DNA of 64,000 nucleotides, taken from CAZISM01 sp964541895. Its GTDB lineage: Bacteria; Zhuqueibacterota; Zhuqueibacteria; Residuimicrobiales; Residuimicrobiaceae. Location of the stretch: the NCBI GenBank assembly GCA_964541895.1, contig CAZISM010000009.1, positions 20,695 through 84,694 on the forward strand, read 5' to 3'. The notes under the pieces were generated by a model, which saw nothing but the letters and a program-made list of their open reading frames with translations, had not been told where the DNA came from and made no database searches. The position numbers and the translations under genes are program-made. Of this stretch, positions 1 to 9,073 are shown in pieces. Within the stretch, counting starts at the first letter, position 1, and each line of letters opens with the position of its first letter.

Positions 1-2
1 AG

Positions 3-383
3 GAGTCGCAGCATATTTTGGCCGATGCGCGCAACCTGCGCGACGACCGGCTCGGTCATGTGATGACCGTCGTCAGCCGGTTGAACTCGCGCCCGGACCG
101 ATTGCTCTATTCGTCCGAACCCAGTCCGGGCGAAATACGCAAGCTGTTGCTGGCGCTGGGCATGGCTCTGGAACCGCACATTATAATTCTCGATGAACCG
201 ACCAATCACCTCGATCTGGAATCCATTCGTTGCCTGGAACTGGCCTTGGCCGATTGCCCCTGTGCGCTGGTTCTGGTCAGCCATGATCGTTATTTTTTGC
301 AGCGATTGACAACCATCAACTGGCATTTGCAGGCCGGTGAAAATAAAACATCCATCAGCTTGAGTGTTCGTTCCATGGATTGA
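3..383 (+). CDS. ABC-F family ATPase, C-terminal end (5' partial)
   Basis: The reading frame is open to the window edge, so this is the end of a gene that begins upstream. Visible parts are an ABC signature region SPGEIRKLLLALG, a Walker B with the ABC-F hallmark LDEPTNHLDL, and an H-loop with the family-typical SHDRYFL. In ABC-F proteins this is the second nucleotide-binding domain. These are soluble ATPases that act on the ribosome (translation factors or antibiotic-protection proteins) rather than transporters. The signature is SPGE rather than the canonical LSGGQ, a variant I recall from antibiotic-resistance-type ABC-F proteins, so a protective role is possible but not shown. The protein ends shortly after the H-loop with no long tail. 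A strong hairpin lies about 110 bases downstream. Confidence 0.88.
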   Translation, partial: ESQHILADARNLRDDRLGHVMTVVSRLNSRPDRLLYSSEPSPGEIRKLLLALGMALEPHIIILDEPTNHLDLESIRCLELALADCPCALVLVSHDRYFLQRLTTINWHLQAGENKTSISLSVRSMD

Positions 384-490
384 TCGTGCCAACTCGTGTG
401 GCAGGGAAAGCTGGAGATCCGTACACGTTTTCACAAACGCAGCCCAAACTTCAGCTGGTTGATAACACTTTGCAGAAACGAGAAGGGATG

Positions 491-525
491 CCCGGAGTTG
501 CCGTTTTTTATTCGGCAACTCCGGG
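491..525. terminator. Hairpin between convergent genes
   Basis: A perfect 12-bp inverted repeat (CCCGGAGTTGCC / GGCAACTCCGGG) with an 11-base T-rich loop lies between the ABC-F gene (+) and the beta-helix gene (-). On the + strand a short T run (532-536) follows about six bases later. No U-tract follows on the - strand. It probably terminates the ABC-F transcript. Confidence 0.6.
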
Positions 526-560
526 AGTCTGATTTTTAATTTCGACTCATGGGCCTGCGG

Positions 561-3500
561 TCACTGCTTGTCTTGCACCAGAACATTCCAGTCGGTAAAC
601 TCGACCGTATACTGTTTCTGATCCGGTGAGCCGGCGGCCAGTCCCAGATCGATGGCGCGGTTGAGGCCGGGAATGAGATTGGTCTGGCGTTTGATAATCC
701 AGTTGATGCCGTCCAGGCTGATATAGCCGGTAAAGCGGTCGCCATGACGCTCCAGCTTGATCCAGATGGGGGTCGGCGAGTTTTCCGGCAGGTTTTCGCT
801 GGCTGCTTTGTGCATGCAGCCGTCGCCGAATTCGTCGTATTCGATGCCGGCCCGGCCGGGCGTACTGAACATCAGCACCGAGCCTTTGCTGCCCCGCTCG
901 ACGTCAAAGCTTTTGCTGATATCGTTGCGGACAAACAGTCCGGCGCGGTACCACTCGTTGGTGCGTTCGCCAAAGGCTGCTATTTTGACCGTGGCGATGA
1001 AATCGCCCTGCAGCTGTTTGAGATAGACCGTGGCATAGGCGTCTTCGGCGTGATAAAAATCCCAGCCGCTGGCTTTGACGGTATAACGGCCCCGGTTCTG
1101 GTCCACCAGAACCTGCGCCGGTTTGGCTTTGGGCGAAATGTACTGCAGCAGTTTCTGTTTTTTCATATCCAGCGCTTTGCTCTTGAGCACCAGCAGGTGA
1201 GCGACATCGCTGTTGCCGATGCGGACGGCGTGTTCACCCGGGCCTGGGCTGACCTCGAAGGAGACCTGTTTGGACTCTTTGCCGTTGAACGCAAGCCGGT
1301 AGCTGTTGATGACGTTATCGTCCACATACAGCTGGATGGCCGTCTCGGTGGCCGTGGTCTGAACATTCGTCGCCAGAGCGGTCACGCGCACATGTTGTCC
1401 GGCAAGGATGCGTTCTTCGGAACAGGCGATGTGGTCGTAAATGATGGTCGGTTTTTCGCCCTCTACCTGCACGGTCTCGGGTTTGGTTTCGCCGATGGCG
1501 ATTTCCGTTGTCCCCGGTTCCACCAGGCGCAGATCGAATTCAATGTTGTGGGTATTGTTGCGAATGGTCGGGAACGGTTTTTTCTGCACCGGCTTGCGAT
1601 TCACGTACAACCAGACCTCCGCCACGCCCGAGCTGCCGATATTGGTTACCTCTGCGCCGACCTGGATGAGCGAACCGGTGGCCAGCGACGGTGGGACAGG
1701 CCGGCCCTGGTAATTCAGGCGCAGGTGCGAACACACCAGCTCCGGTTTGCCTTCGATTATTTTTTCCGGCGCCGTTTTGGGCGGATCGATGAGAAAATTG
1801 TTGATATAGGTATTGTCACTCAGATAGGTACCGCAGAGTTTCATGGTACCCTGCTCGATATCGTAATAGATATTATTTTGCACGTTCCAGCCGCTGGACA
1901 TGTTGTCGAACCAAAAGGCCACGTTGTCGCTGAAAAAGCCGCGCTCGACGCGATGAACAATATTATTGCGGATGTGGGAGTCATAGGTCATGCCGTTGGT
2001 CACGATCACGCCGGCGTCATCGGCATCGGTCTGCACCTGGTCAAAATGGTTGTATTCGATGACGATGTTGTCGTTGAGATTGCCTTCCAGGCCGCCGCCG
2101 CCGCAATCCATGGTGTAGGGCCGGCCTGTTTTGGTGAAATAGTTGTGCGATACTGTGGTGTGCAGGGTGTTGAACACGGCCAGGGTGATGCCGCCGCCAT
2201 GGCCGCAATTGGAAAACGTATTGCGGGTGAGCAGGGTTTCTCTGGTGAGTTGTCCGAGTTTGCCGTTTTTCACATCGCCGGTGCCGACCATGTGCAGTGC
2301 GCCCTGCTCGAGTCCGTCAAAAAGGTTGTCAAAGATTCGCATTTGGTAGCAGCCCTGGCCGATGTGCATGCCGACGCCGAAACATGCGCGCAATTCCGAT
2401 TGGGCGAATTCGCACTGAAGGGCGTATTCATACGTGATGGCCACACAACCGGGAGTGGCATCGTAATAGTGCGGAAAATTTCTAAAGTTCTCCTTTGCCC
2501 CTTCAAAGGCCAGGCCGTAAAAGCGCAGATTGCGCACCGGCTTCTCCTCCGTGCCTTTGATCTGCACCAGTTGGTTGAGTTGCGGCACGCACAGGTTGGC
2601 GCTGTTCGGATCCGCTATATCGCCGGCAGGGATATAGCGGAGCTCATGGGCCATTTTATCAAAGAACCATTCTCCGGCGGTATCCAGCAGGCCGGGTATG
2701 TTCTCGATATAATAGCGCGGCGGCACCACCAGCAGGCCATTGTGGCCGCCGGGCCCGTCCTCCGGTTCGCGCAGGTAGGCGATCTGCTTTTTCATATCGA
2801 TGCGCGCGATGGAATTGTAGGCGGTCCGCCAGCGCAACAGAATGGCGATGCGGTTGTCCTGCATGTTTTCCCAGGGCTGAATATCGCCCGGGGTAAATGG
2901 GATCTCGGACGTGGAAGCGGGGGTGTGGCGCAAGGTAAAATAGCCGGTATTCGGTGTGCGCGCCAGCGTTTGCTTCTTGCCGTTGGCGACGAAAGCCGGG
3001 ACCTCCTCCATGGGCAGCGGCGCCGACCAGACCTCCCCGTTCTTTTTCCAGGAGGTCACTTTGACTGCGCCGGAAATTACCGGCTTTTCACCCGGATAGG
3101 CGGCCCAGGTGACATAGTTGTCGCGCAGATGATGCCATTCGAATGCGCCCGAGGGGAGGTTGGTTTCAATACGCTCGCCGCCGTCTTCAGCAGTGAACAC
3201 GAGCGGCTGCGACAGCGTGTAATAGCCCTGGCGGACGAAAACAAGGATGTCTTTGCCTTTGCCAAAAGGATAGGCGGTGCCCACATAGCGCACATCGATC
3301 GGCTTGCCCTTGGGCTGGTAGACTCTGCTTTTCAATTCGCGCACGGCACGCTGCGCCCGTGCCAGCGTGGCAAAAGGGCCGTCGCTGCCGGAGGCATTGG
3401 CTTCTGCCAGCGTGCCGGACCACTGGTCGTTTCCGGTTGGTGAAACAAAAAAATCCGCTTTTGCCCCGGCGGCGGAAAATGGCAGCCACCCTTCGCTTCG

Positions 3501-3611
3501 AACCAGCTTGCCGTCGCGATTCTGAGCATTCAATGAAGAGCCTGATATAACGGTCCATACGGCAAAGATGCAGAGCAAGACGGCTGATGTGCGAGATGTT
3601 TTGTCGGTCAT
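561..3611 (-). CDS. Secreted right-handed beta-helix protein with C-terminal DUF1349-like lectin domain
   Basis: A 1016-residue protein with an N-terminal signal peptide (hydrophobic segment about residues 10-29). Near residue 53 is the opening strand FFVSPTGNDQWSGTL, followed by GPFATLARAQRAVREL. This is the usual entry to large bacterial right-handed parallel beta-helix enzymes such as GH141-like proteins and polysaccharide lyases. The middle (about 350-620) is rich in asparagine-ended coils (RNN, NNIV, YNHF) typical of beta-helices. Two Ig/CARDB-like segments follow (about 650-820). The last 190 residues resemble DUF1349, a concanavalin-A-like fold (WYRAGLFVRND, FTGYISLDGINW). I infer an extracellular glycan-active enzyme with a carbohydrate-binding end; the exact CAZy family is not certain. 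ATG start, with AGGGAA upstream. A promoter is seen at 3669-3697. It is divergent from the GH28-like gene. Confidence 0.75.
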   Translation of the reverse strand: MTDKTSRTSAVLLCIFAVWTVISGSSLNAQNRDGKLVRSEGWLPFSAAGAKADFFVSPTGNDQWSGTLAEANASGSDGPFATLARAQRAVRELKSRVYQPKGKPIDVRYVGTAYPFGKGKDILVFVRQGYYTLSQPLVFTAEDGGERIETNLPSGAFEWHHLRDNYVTWAAYPGEKPVISGAVKVTSWKKNGEVWSAPLPMEEVPAFVANGKKQTLARTPNTGYFTLRHTPASTSEIPFTPGDIQPWENMQDNRIAILLRWRTAYNSIARIDMKKQIAYLREPEDGPGGHNGLLVVPPRYYIENIPGLLDTAGEWFFDKMAHELRYIPAGDIADPNSANLCVPQLNQLVQIKGTEEKPVRNLRFYGLAFEGAKENFRNFPHYYDATPGCVAITYEYALQCEFAQSELRACFGVGMHIGQGCYQMRIFDNLFDGLEQGALHMVGTGDVKNGKLGQLTRETLLTRNTFSNCGHGGGITLAVFNTLHTTVSHNYFTKTGRPYTMDCGGGGLEGNLNDNIVIEYNHFDQVQTDADDAGVIVTNGMTYDSHIRNNIVHRVERGFFSDNVAFWFDNMSSGWNVQNNIYYDIEQGTMKLCGTYLSDNTYINNFLIDPPKTAPEKIIEGKPELVCSHLRLNYQGRPVPPSLATGSLIQVGAEVTNIGSSGVAEVWLYVNRKPVQKKPFPTIRNNTHNIEFDLRLVEPGTTEIAIGETKPETVQVEGEKPTIIYDHIACSEERILAGQHVRVTALATNVQTTATETAIQLYVDDNVINSYRLAFNGKESKQVSFEVSPGPGEHAVRIGNSDVAHLLVLKSKALDMKKQKLLQYISPKAKPAQVLVDQNRGRYTVKASGWDFYHAEDAYATVYLKQLQGDFIATVKIAAFGERTNEWYRAGLFVRNDISKSFDVERGSKGSVLMFSTPGRAGIEYDEFGDGCMHKAASENLPENSPTPIWIKLERHGDRFTGYISLDGINWIIKRQTNLIPGLNRAIDLGLAAGSPDQKQYTVEFTDWNVLVQDKQ

Positions 3612-3668
3612 ACCTTATATTCCCTGTTGGTGGTGATTATGTTTGCATGCTGTTTAAACTGGAGGAAT

Positions 3669-3697
3669 AAAATAAGGAATTGCAGTTGAAAAATCAA
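3669..3697 (-). promoter_or_regulatory. Promoter for the beta-helix gene
   Basis: On the minus strand: TTGATT, a 17-base spacer, TATTTT. The predicted leader to the ATG at 3611 is about 50 bases. It fits the TTGnnn-N17-TAnnTT form seen elsewhere in the window. Confidence 0.45.
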
Positions 3698-3742
3698 AGT
3701 GCAAAATAGCGAAAAGGACTTTTGCCTGAGTGATAATACCCC

Positions 3743-3774
3743 TTGTGATCGAGCCTGGTATTAATTATCTTTGG
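3743..3774 (+). promoter_or_regulatory. Promoter for the GH28-like gene
   Basis: TTGTGA, 17 bases, TATCTTTGG. The distal box fits the Bacteroidota -7 consensus TAnnTTTG exactly. It lies about 37 bases before the ATG at 3811 and inside the longer open frame that begins at 3730, which favours the 3811 start. Confidence 0.55.
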
Positions 3775-3810
3775 CATATTTCATCGTTGCCATGCATGGT
3801 GAGGATAGCA

Positions 3811-5460
3811 ATGAAACTTTTTTTTGCTGCAAGATGGTACCAGAGGGTCAGGCGAGCGTCCGCAGTGGTTCTATGCTCTTTCCTGACTGCCGCTTCGGCA
3901 GATGTTAAAATCGACGCCTATTCCTTTGAGCACGATGTGGCCAGCCGCAGCTTTGCGGTGACAGCGAACGGCTGCGAAATTCCTGTGGCGGAGGTTCCGG
4001 CCATGGATGCCGCCGAGCGGAACAGAATGGCCGAGGCCTATCTAAAGCTGCCGTCCTATTGTCATATATACGATCCTGCGTGTATGCAGCTGCATGCGGC
4101 TCACCTGGCCGGCAACGGCGACATCGATCTTCTAATCACCGTGGCGGAGGAGATAAACGATTTTGACGTGTACTCGATTGTGGCGCCGAGCCGGGCGCTG
4201 AAATCCGGAAAAGTTTTAAAACTCGCGGTTAAAGGAAAGCAGGAGCCTCGATACTTTATCATCCGCATCGATCAACTTCCGCCCCTGGTAGTGGCGATCG
4301 ATCGGCTGGAAACGTTGGACAAACATTCCTCCTCAGTCATAGATGCCAGCCGCTATCTGACCGATGCCAGCGGCAGGTCCGATCAGACCCCTGGTCTGCA
4401 AAAGGCGTTTGAGGCGGCGAACGGTACGGGCAGGATGCTGTACATCCCGCGCGGTACGTTCAGGATCGATCAATTGCATATCATAAACGGTCACAATTTC
4501 AGCATTTATCTGGCTCCCGGCTGCCTGCTCAAGGTGCGCCCCAGCGAGCAGGGAGAAAACCAGCACCGCCACGGCTTGTGGCTGCAGGATTGTCGCAATC
4601 TGACCATTTGGGGGCCAGGCGGGATAGATCATCAGGCCTATGAACACTATGCGATCTATCACAACAACTATCAGGATGGCATGGTGGATTACTATACCAG
4701 CAACGAAGGGTGTCCCTGGATCACGCAATCGCCGCTTTTTATAACCGGATCGCAGAACATTGTCGTGGACGGTCTGGTCATTCGCAATGGCCGGAATTTC
4801 AACATCAATGTTCGCAATAGTGATCATATAACTTTGCGCCGGATCAAGATATTGACGCCGCCGGCCAGTACCCCGGAATATGCAGACGGGATCAATACCA
4901 GCAGTTGCCGACACGTTCTGGTGGAGAACTGTCTGGTCGCCTGCAATGACGACTGTTTCGCTTCCGGCCATTACTTTGCAGCGTGGGATCATCGATCAGC
5001 TGAAAACCATGTTGTCCGCGGCATGCTGGGCTGGAATATGCGCGCCAATGCCGTCCGATTGGGCTTTTACGCCGCCTTTGATCAGGGTGATTTTACCTTT
5101 GAAAACTGCTGTTTCGTTGCCATGCCTTTTGGCTCGGTGTTGATCCATGCTCTGCATCCGCATGGCGATGGAGTCCCCGCCCGCTATGGGACTATACGCT
5201 TGAGCAACTGCACCTTTGCCACAGCGGAAAAGCTCAAGGTGTTGTTTTCCGTTGAAAAAGCGTCGATAACGAATCTGGAATTAAAGAAGGTGAGGTTTGC
5301 GGGAGGCCTTCAGGACAGAGCCAGGTTTATGGTGGAGGGAGATCCGGACGCGCCCATCGATCGTGTAGAGCTGGATCATGTATTTTTGAATGGTAAAAAG
5401 ATTGATAAAGAAAATCTTTTGCTGCAGCTGAAAAATATACGCCGCATTGAAATAAAGTAA
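3811..5460 (+). CDS. Secreted GH28-like (polygalacturonase-fold) glycoside hydrolase
   Basis: A 549-residue protein with a signal peptide ending near ASA-DVK. The fold is a right-handed beta-helix with two pieces of the GH28 active-site signature in the right order: ADGINTSS (residues 358-365, in place of the usual NTDG) and NDDCFASGH (379-387, carrying the paired catalytic aspartates D380/D381). GH28 enzymes hydrolyse galacturonan or rhamnogalacturonan. The third GH28 motif (GHG) is not obvious and the first is altered, so the substrate may differ; GH49-like relatives are an alternative. The start at 3811 is chosen for the signal peptide, a GAGG ribosome site 6 bases upstream and the promoter at 3743. 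The frame is open back to a GTG at 3730. Neighbouring GH39- and GH78-type genes support a role in pectin breakdown. Confidence 0.75.
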   Translation: MKLFFAARWYQRVRRASAVVLCSFLTAASADVKIDAYSFEHDVASRSFAVTANGCEIPVAEVPAMDAAERNRMAEAYLKLPSYCHIYDPACMQLHAAHLAGNGDIDLLITVAEEINDFDVYSIVAPSRALKSGKVLKLAVKGKQEPRYFIIRIDQLPPLVVAIDRLETLDKHSSSVIDASRYLTDASGRSDQTPGLQKAFEAANGTGRMLYIPRGTFRIDQLHIINGHNFSIYLAPGCLLKVRPSEQGENQHRHGLWLQDCRNLTIWGPGGIDHQAYEHYAIYHNNYQDGMVDYYTSNEGCPWITQSPLFITGSQNIVVDGLVIRNGRNFNINVRNSDHITLRRIKILTPPASTPEYADGINTSSCRHVLVENCLVACNDDCFASGHYFAAWDHRSAENHVVRGMLGWNMRANAVRLGFYAAFDQGDFTFENCCFVAMPFGSVLIHALHPHGDGVPARYGTIRLSNCTFATAEKLKVLFSVEKASITNLELKKVRFAGGLQDRARFMVEGDPDAPIDRVELDHVFLNGKKIDKENLLLQLKNIRRIEIK

Positions 5461-5528
5461 TCAGGACTGTGCTGAGGTATGACCTCCTGGCAGCTGTTTT
5501 TGTCTTTGCTTCTGATGCGTAAAAAAAC

Positions 5529-5716
5529 GCCGGGCGATCATTATCCACCCCCCCTGTCATGGCGAGCGCAGGTGCGGAATGTGAAAAAGGGACGGTGTCG
5601 ATATGCAGCGAAGCAATCTCGGGCATTCGTTCCATATCACTCGTTGAGATTGCCACGCTCCATGCAAGGCCCATCTCTTTGTAACAAACAGTTCCTCCGC
5701 TCGCAATGACAGGGGG
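5529..5716. repeat. Dispersed intergenic repeat, double copy in inverted orientation (copy A)
   Basis: The 383-base gap between the convergent genes ending at 5460 and 5844 holds two copies of a repeat. One runs on the minus strand (5622 down to about 5529, from GAGATTGCTTCGCTGCAT to CTCGCCATGACAGGGG and GATCGCCCGG). One runs on the plus strand (5643-5716, GAGATTGCC...CTCGCAATGACAGGGG). Short open frames here are repeat-derived and not genes. Related copies lie at 22415, 25989 and 49949. No gene is seen in the rest of the gap. Confidence 0.8.
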
Positions 5717-5843
5717 GGCGCAATCTCAGGCGACACTCCCGTATCCCATTTTCAACCGTCGCGCCGGGACCGCGGCGTTGCTCCCTGAATCAAGGTTGAT
5801 CCCCCGGACGATTCGCAGCTCAACTTTTCATAACAAAGGTCGT

Positions 5844-8800
5844 TTATTTCAGCAGCAGATACAGCCATTGGCCGGAGAGGTCGCTGTTCACTTTAATCTC
5901 CAGCTGCTCGTTTCGCATCGCAAACGCAATCTCTTTGCCGCGCGATCCCGGGGTACGGCCCTGAACATACAGTTTGGCCGGCCGGCGTTTGTCCGGCAGC
6001 GGAATAAAAATGGTTCCTTCCCCTTGTACGAAAATCTGCATATCAGCGCCGCGAGAGACTTTCCGTTCCGACGCTACCGGTGTCCAGCCGATCTGCTGCA
6101 GTTTGCGGTCGGACAAAATATACACCTTGCCATCGATGGTGACGCGATCGCACTCGCGACCATAAAATCCCAGCAGCCGCCGCTCCTGATCGGTTCTGAA
6201 CGCCATGATGAGCCGTCCGTCAAAGGTCGCTTCATGCCCGTTGACTTTGAATTTTTCAAAAGCGAGCCGATCAGAGGGCAATGGGTTCAGCCGAAGCAGA
6301 CTGTCATCGATGGCGCTGTTGCGGGAAAATCCGCCCGGCCAGTTCTCCTCATGTCGGCGGTAGTGATTGGTGACGATGGTGGTGCCGTTCGGGAAACGGG
6401 TGCATAAAAAGTCCGTGGTCCGCGAGAGGTGTTCGGTGTTGTCGTTGACACCTTTGAACGCAGCGGTCGCCGGGTAGCAGGCCAGCGCGTCCAGAATTTC
6501 AAACCAGGTCCGTGATTCTTCTCCCAGGCTGGCCGACTGGTCATCCCGCGGCCGAAAGCCCAAATAGGTGACGCTGCCTTTCTCCAGAGCTCTGCTCACA
6601 CCCACAACCTGATCGTTGACCCTGGCCACAATCCGGCCGGAAAGGTTTTGCACCGGATAGATCCGATCGACAATAAAGTCGGTGAGAATGGTCATCGGCG
6701 CCAGGGCGCTCAGCTCGTGAGAAAATTTAACAAGTTTTCCGGCCGCCTGCTCGCCCTGAAAGATGGTCGGTTTTCGGATCACGCCGAACAGCTCCTGCCA
6801 CTCTGTCAGGCACTCCCGGCCGTCTGCAGCAAGCAGTGGGGGAGGGCCAGACCAGATGACACGACCGCCTGTTTCAGCCAACCGCTTCATCATGGATAAA
6901 AGCGCCTGATCTGGCACGATTTCATAGAGCGCGACCAGTGTTGAAAAACGGCGGCCGGCCAGATCGATGTGGCCGTCTGCGGTGACCTGGCCTTTTTGCA
7001 GCAGCATTTCCATGGTAATATAATTGGCATAGCCGTATTGGGTCATCCAGCTGCCAAAGCGCTCATCAGACGCCACCAGATCCATGGGGTAAAGCATGAG
7101 CACATCCACATCGCGATGCACATTTTCCGTCACCGCCTGGATGACGGCCGTGGCGCTGGCGCCGTAGGCGTCGACGATGGCCTGGCGGCGTTCGGCGCAC
7201 ACGTTCGGCATGCCCCAGAACCCGGCGTAGGCGTTGGGATAGTCGTTGATGATGCCCAGGGAGGCGGCCAGAGCCGGCGCCACATAGTTTCGATCCAGCC
7301 AGCCGCATTCGCAGTGGTCGTTGCCGTTGCCGCTGAGAAAATCACCCCATCTGAAATAATCGTGACAGGCCGATGCAGCTTGCTGAACGGTGTTGGACCA
7401 GATAAAGTTGGGCGTATATTCGTACTGGCAGGTGAACGGATTCTTGTCGCCGTGATCCCATTGATCGATGGTGGGACTTTCCGCCCAGGTGGCGTGGGCC
7501 CGACTGGGCAGCGGCCGTTGCCACAACGTTTCCGCATATTTTTTGGCAACGACGAACTGATCAACCACCTGATCGGTGAGCAGACGATAATAACGATCGC
7601 GAAACAGAACTGTTTTCTGCAGCTCCAGGGGCGTTGCACCCATGACAATCTGGTTGTCGAGAACAGCTCGGGTGGTGTTGAGATAGGGTCGCGGACCATG
7701 CACGAAATAGATCATATATTTGTCCANNNNNNNNNNNNNNNNNNNNNNNNNNNNNNNNNNNNNNNNNNNNNNNNNNNNNNNNNNNNNNNNNNNNNNNNNN
7801 NNNNNNNNNNNNNNNNNNNNNNNNNNGTGGTGTTGAGATAGGGTCGCGGACCATGCACGAAATAGATCATATATTTGTCCATGTCGGCAAACTCGGCGCC
7901 GTACAGTCGGGCATAGGCGGCGGCCATGTGGGCGGTCAGATAGCGGAGGCTGAACTGGCCGTTATCGTGGTGGTCGAAATAGTGCCAATCCTGCTGAATG
8001 TGCATTTCGTCGGAATAGAGTCCGGTGAGATTGATGCCGGCTTTGTGATATTTTTTCAGCAGATGCTGCAGAAAAGGCTGCACCCGCGGGCTGAAATAGT
8101 CCATTTCAGGCGAAGTATAGCTGAGAACGACAAAGACGCGGTCCAGGCCCGGCCAGGCGTCATCGCCGTCGTTATAGATGCGGATGCGGCGGCTGCGGAA
8201 ACCGGCTGTTTCCGGGGAGGCGGTGCCCTCGTACTCTTCGATCTTGACGCCGGCCGTGATTTCCCGGATCTCATCCGGTTGCACCACCGTGTAAGCGCCG
8301 TTGGCCAGGTCTTTGCCTTTGTAGGCAAAGGCGCGCACGCCCGCACGCTGCAGGCGGAATTTGCCTTTGTTATTGCTCCAGGCCAGCTGTTCCCACATCA
8401 TGAGGCTGAAGCGACCGGTTTTCGGATCGCGCCATTCGGTTTTATAGTGCAACCATCGTCCGGCTTCGCCGCCGGCGGCGCTGAAGGCAGGCCCCAGCTC
8501 CAGGGGCGTGAGCAGGCTCAGTTCCAAGCCCAGATTTTTTTCCTGCAGAAAGCGGCTGATGTTTTGGATCAGACGGATATATTCGTCTGCATCGGGCAGC
8601 AGATTGCGTTCGTCGCCGCCATCCTTGCGATATTGCCGGAAAAAGTTGTCGAACGACAGCATGACGGTGTGACACCCCATGGCCACCGCTTCGTCGCGTA
8701 TTTGGCGCAAGCTTTTATATTCGGTTTGAAGCCCCAGACTGGTGTTGATTTTTTTATCCGGATCCTGGATGTCGCGCAACTGCCGGTCGCTGGTCAGGAT

Positions 8801-8926
8801 GAGGACATGTTTGGGAACCAGAAATTCCCACTGTTTGGGAAAGCTTACCAGAGGCGTGTGTTGGGCGCCGGCTTGCAGAGAGGAGAGCAGCAGCATCAGC
8901 ATCAGGACAGCGCATCGATGATACAT
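5844..8926 (-). CDS. Large secreted glycoside-hydrolase-like protein (interrupted by an artificial gap)
   Basis: As drawn this gene is split by 100 N, but a 55-base sequence is identical on both sides of the gap. Removing one copy and the Ns (155 bases) joins the two halves in frame into a protein of about 975 residues. It starts at the ATG at 8926 with AAGGAG nine bases upstream (a second ATG at 8944 overlaps that site), and has a signal peptide ending near QAGAQ. The N-terminal half looks like a TIM-barrel glycosidase, with the acidic candidate site LYSDEMHIQQDW. The middle has a flavodoxin/A4-like segment (VDVLMLYPMDLV, GGRVIWSGPPPLL) as found in GH42- and GH106-type enzymes, followed by beta-sandwich sequence. 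No NPF tail. The family is not recognised. It is divergent from the GH39-like gene. Confidence 0.65.
7672..7881. other. Scaffold gap with duplicated 55-base flanks
   Basis: The 100 N at 7727-7826 are bordered by the same 55 bases, at 7672-7726 and again at 7827-7881. This is what an assembler leaves when two contigs ending in the same k-mer (k = 55) are scaffolded without merging. The Ns represent no missing sequence. Confidence 0.95.
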
Positions 8927-8968
8927 CGGCGATACTCCTTCCATGGAGGTTCGAATTCGGCTCTACGC

Positions 8969-8997
8969 AAATTACAAAGAGCTGGCCAGAAATGCAA
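8969..8997 (-). promoter_or_regulatory. Promoter for the gap-spanning glycosidase gene
   Basis: Minus strand: TTGCAT, 17 bases, TAATTTG. The leader to the ATG at 8926 would be about 36 bases. Confidence 0.45.
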
Positions 8998-9073
8998 GGA
9001 TCATCAAGTTAGTGGAATTTTTTCAGGAAATTGCTTATTTTAACATATAGGACCATTCGGGGAGGTGCCAGGC

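Noticed and set aside
744..3443. 899-codon open frame on the plus strand opposite the beta-helix gene
   Set aside because: Mirror frame of a GC-rich gene. No signal peptide or family motif; the minus-strand frame has a signal peptide, beta-helix entry motif and promoter.
5479..5709. Small frames in the intergenic repeat
   Set aside because: The peptide recurs wherever the repeat occurs (e.g. ACARND), so it is repeat-derived, not a gene.
5844..8944. Reading the gap-split glycosidase as two genes or a frameshift
   Set aside because: The 55-base flank duplication shows the break is an assembly artefact; the joined frame is intact.
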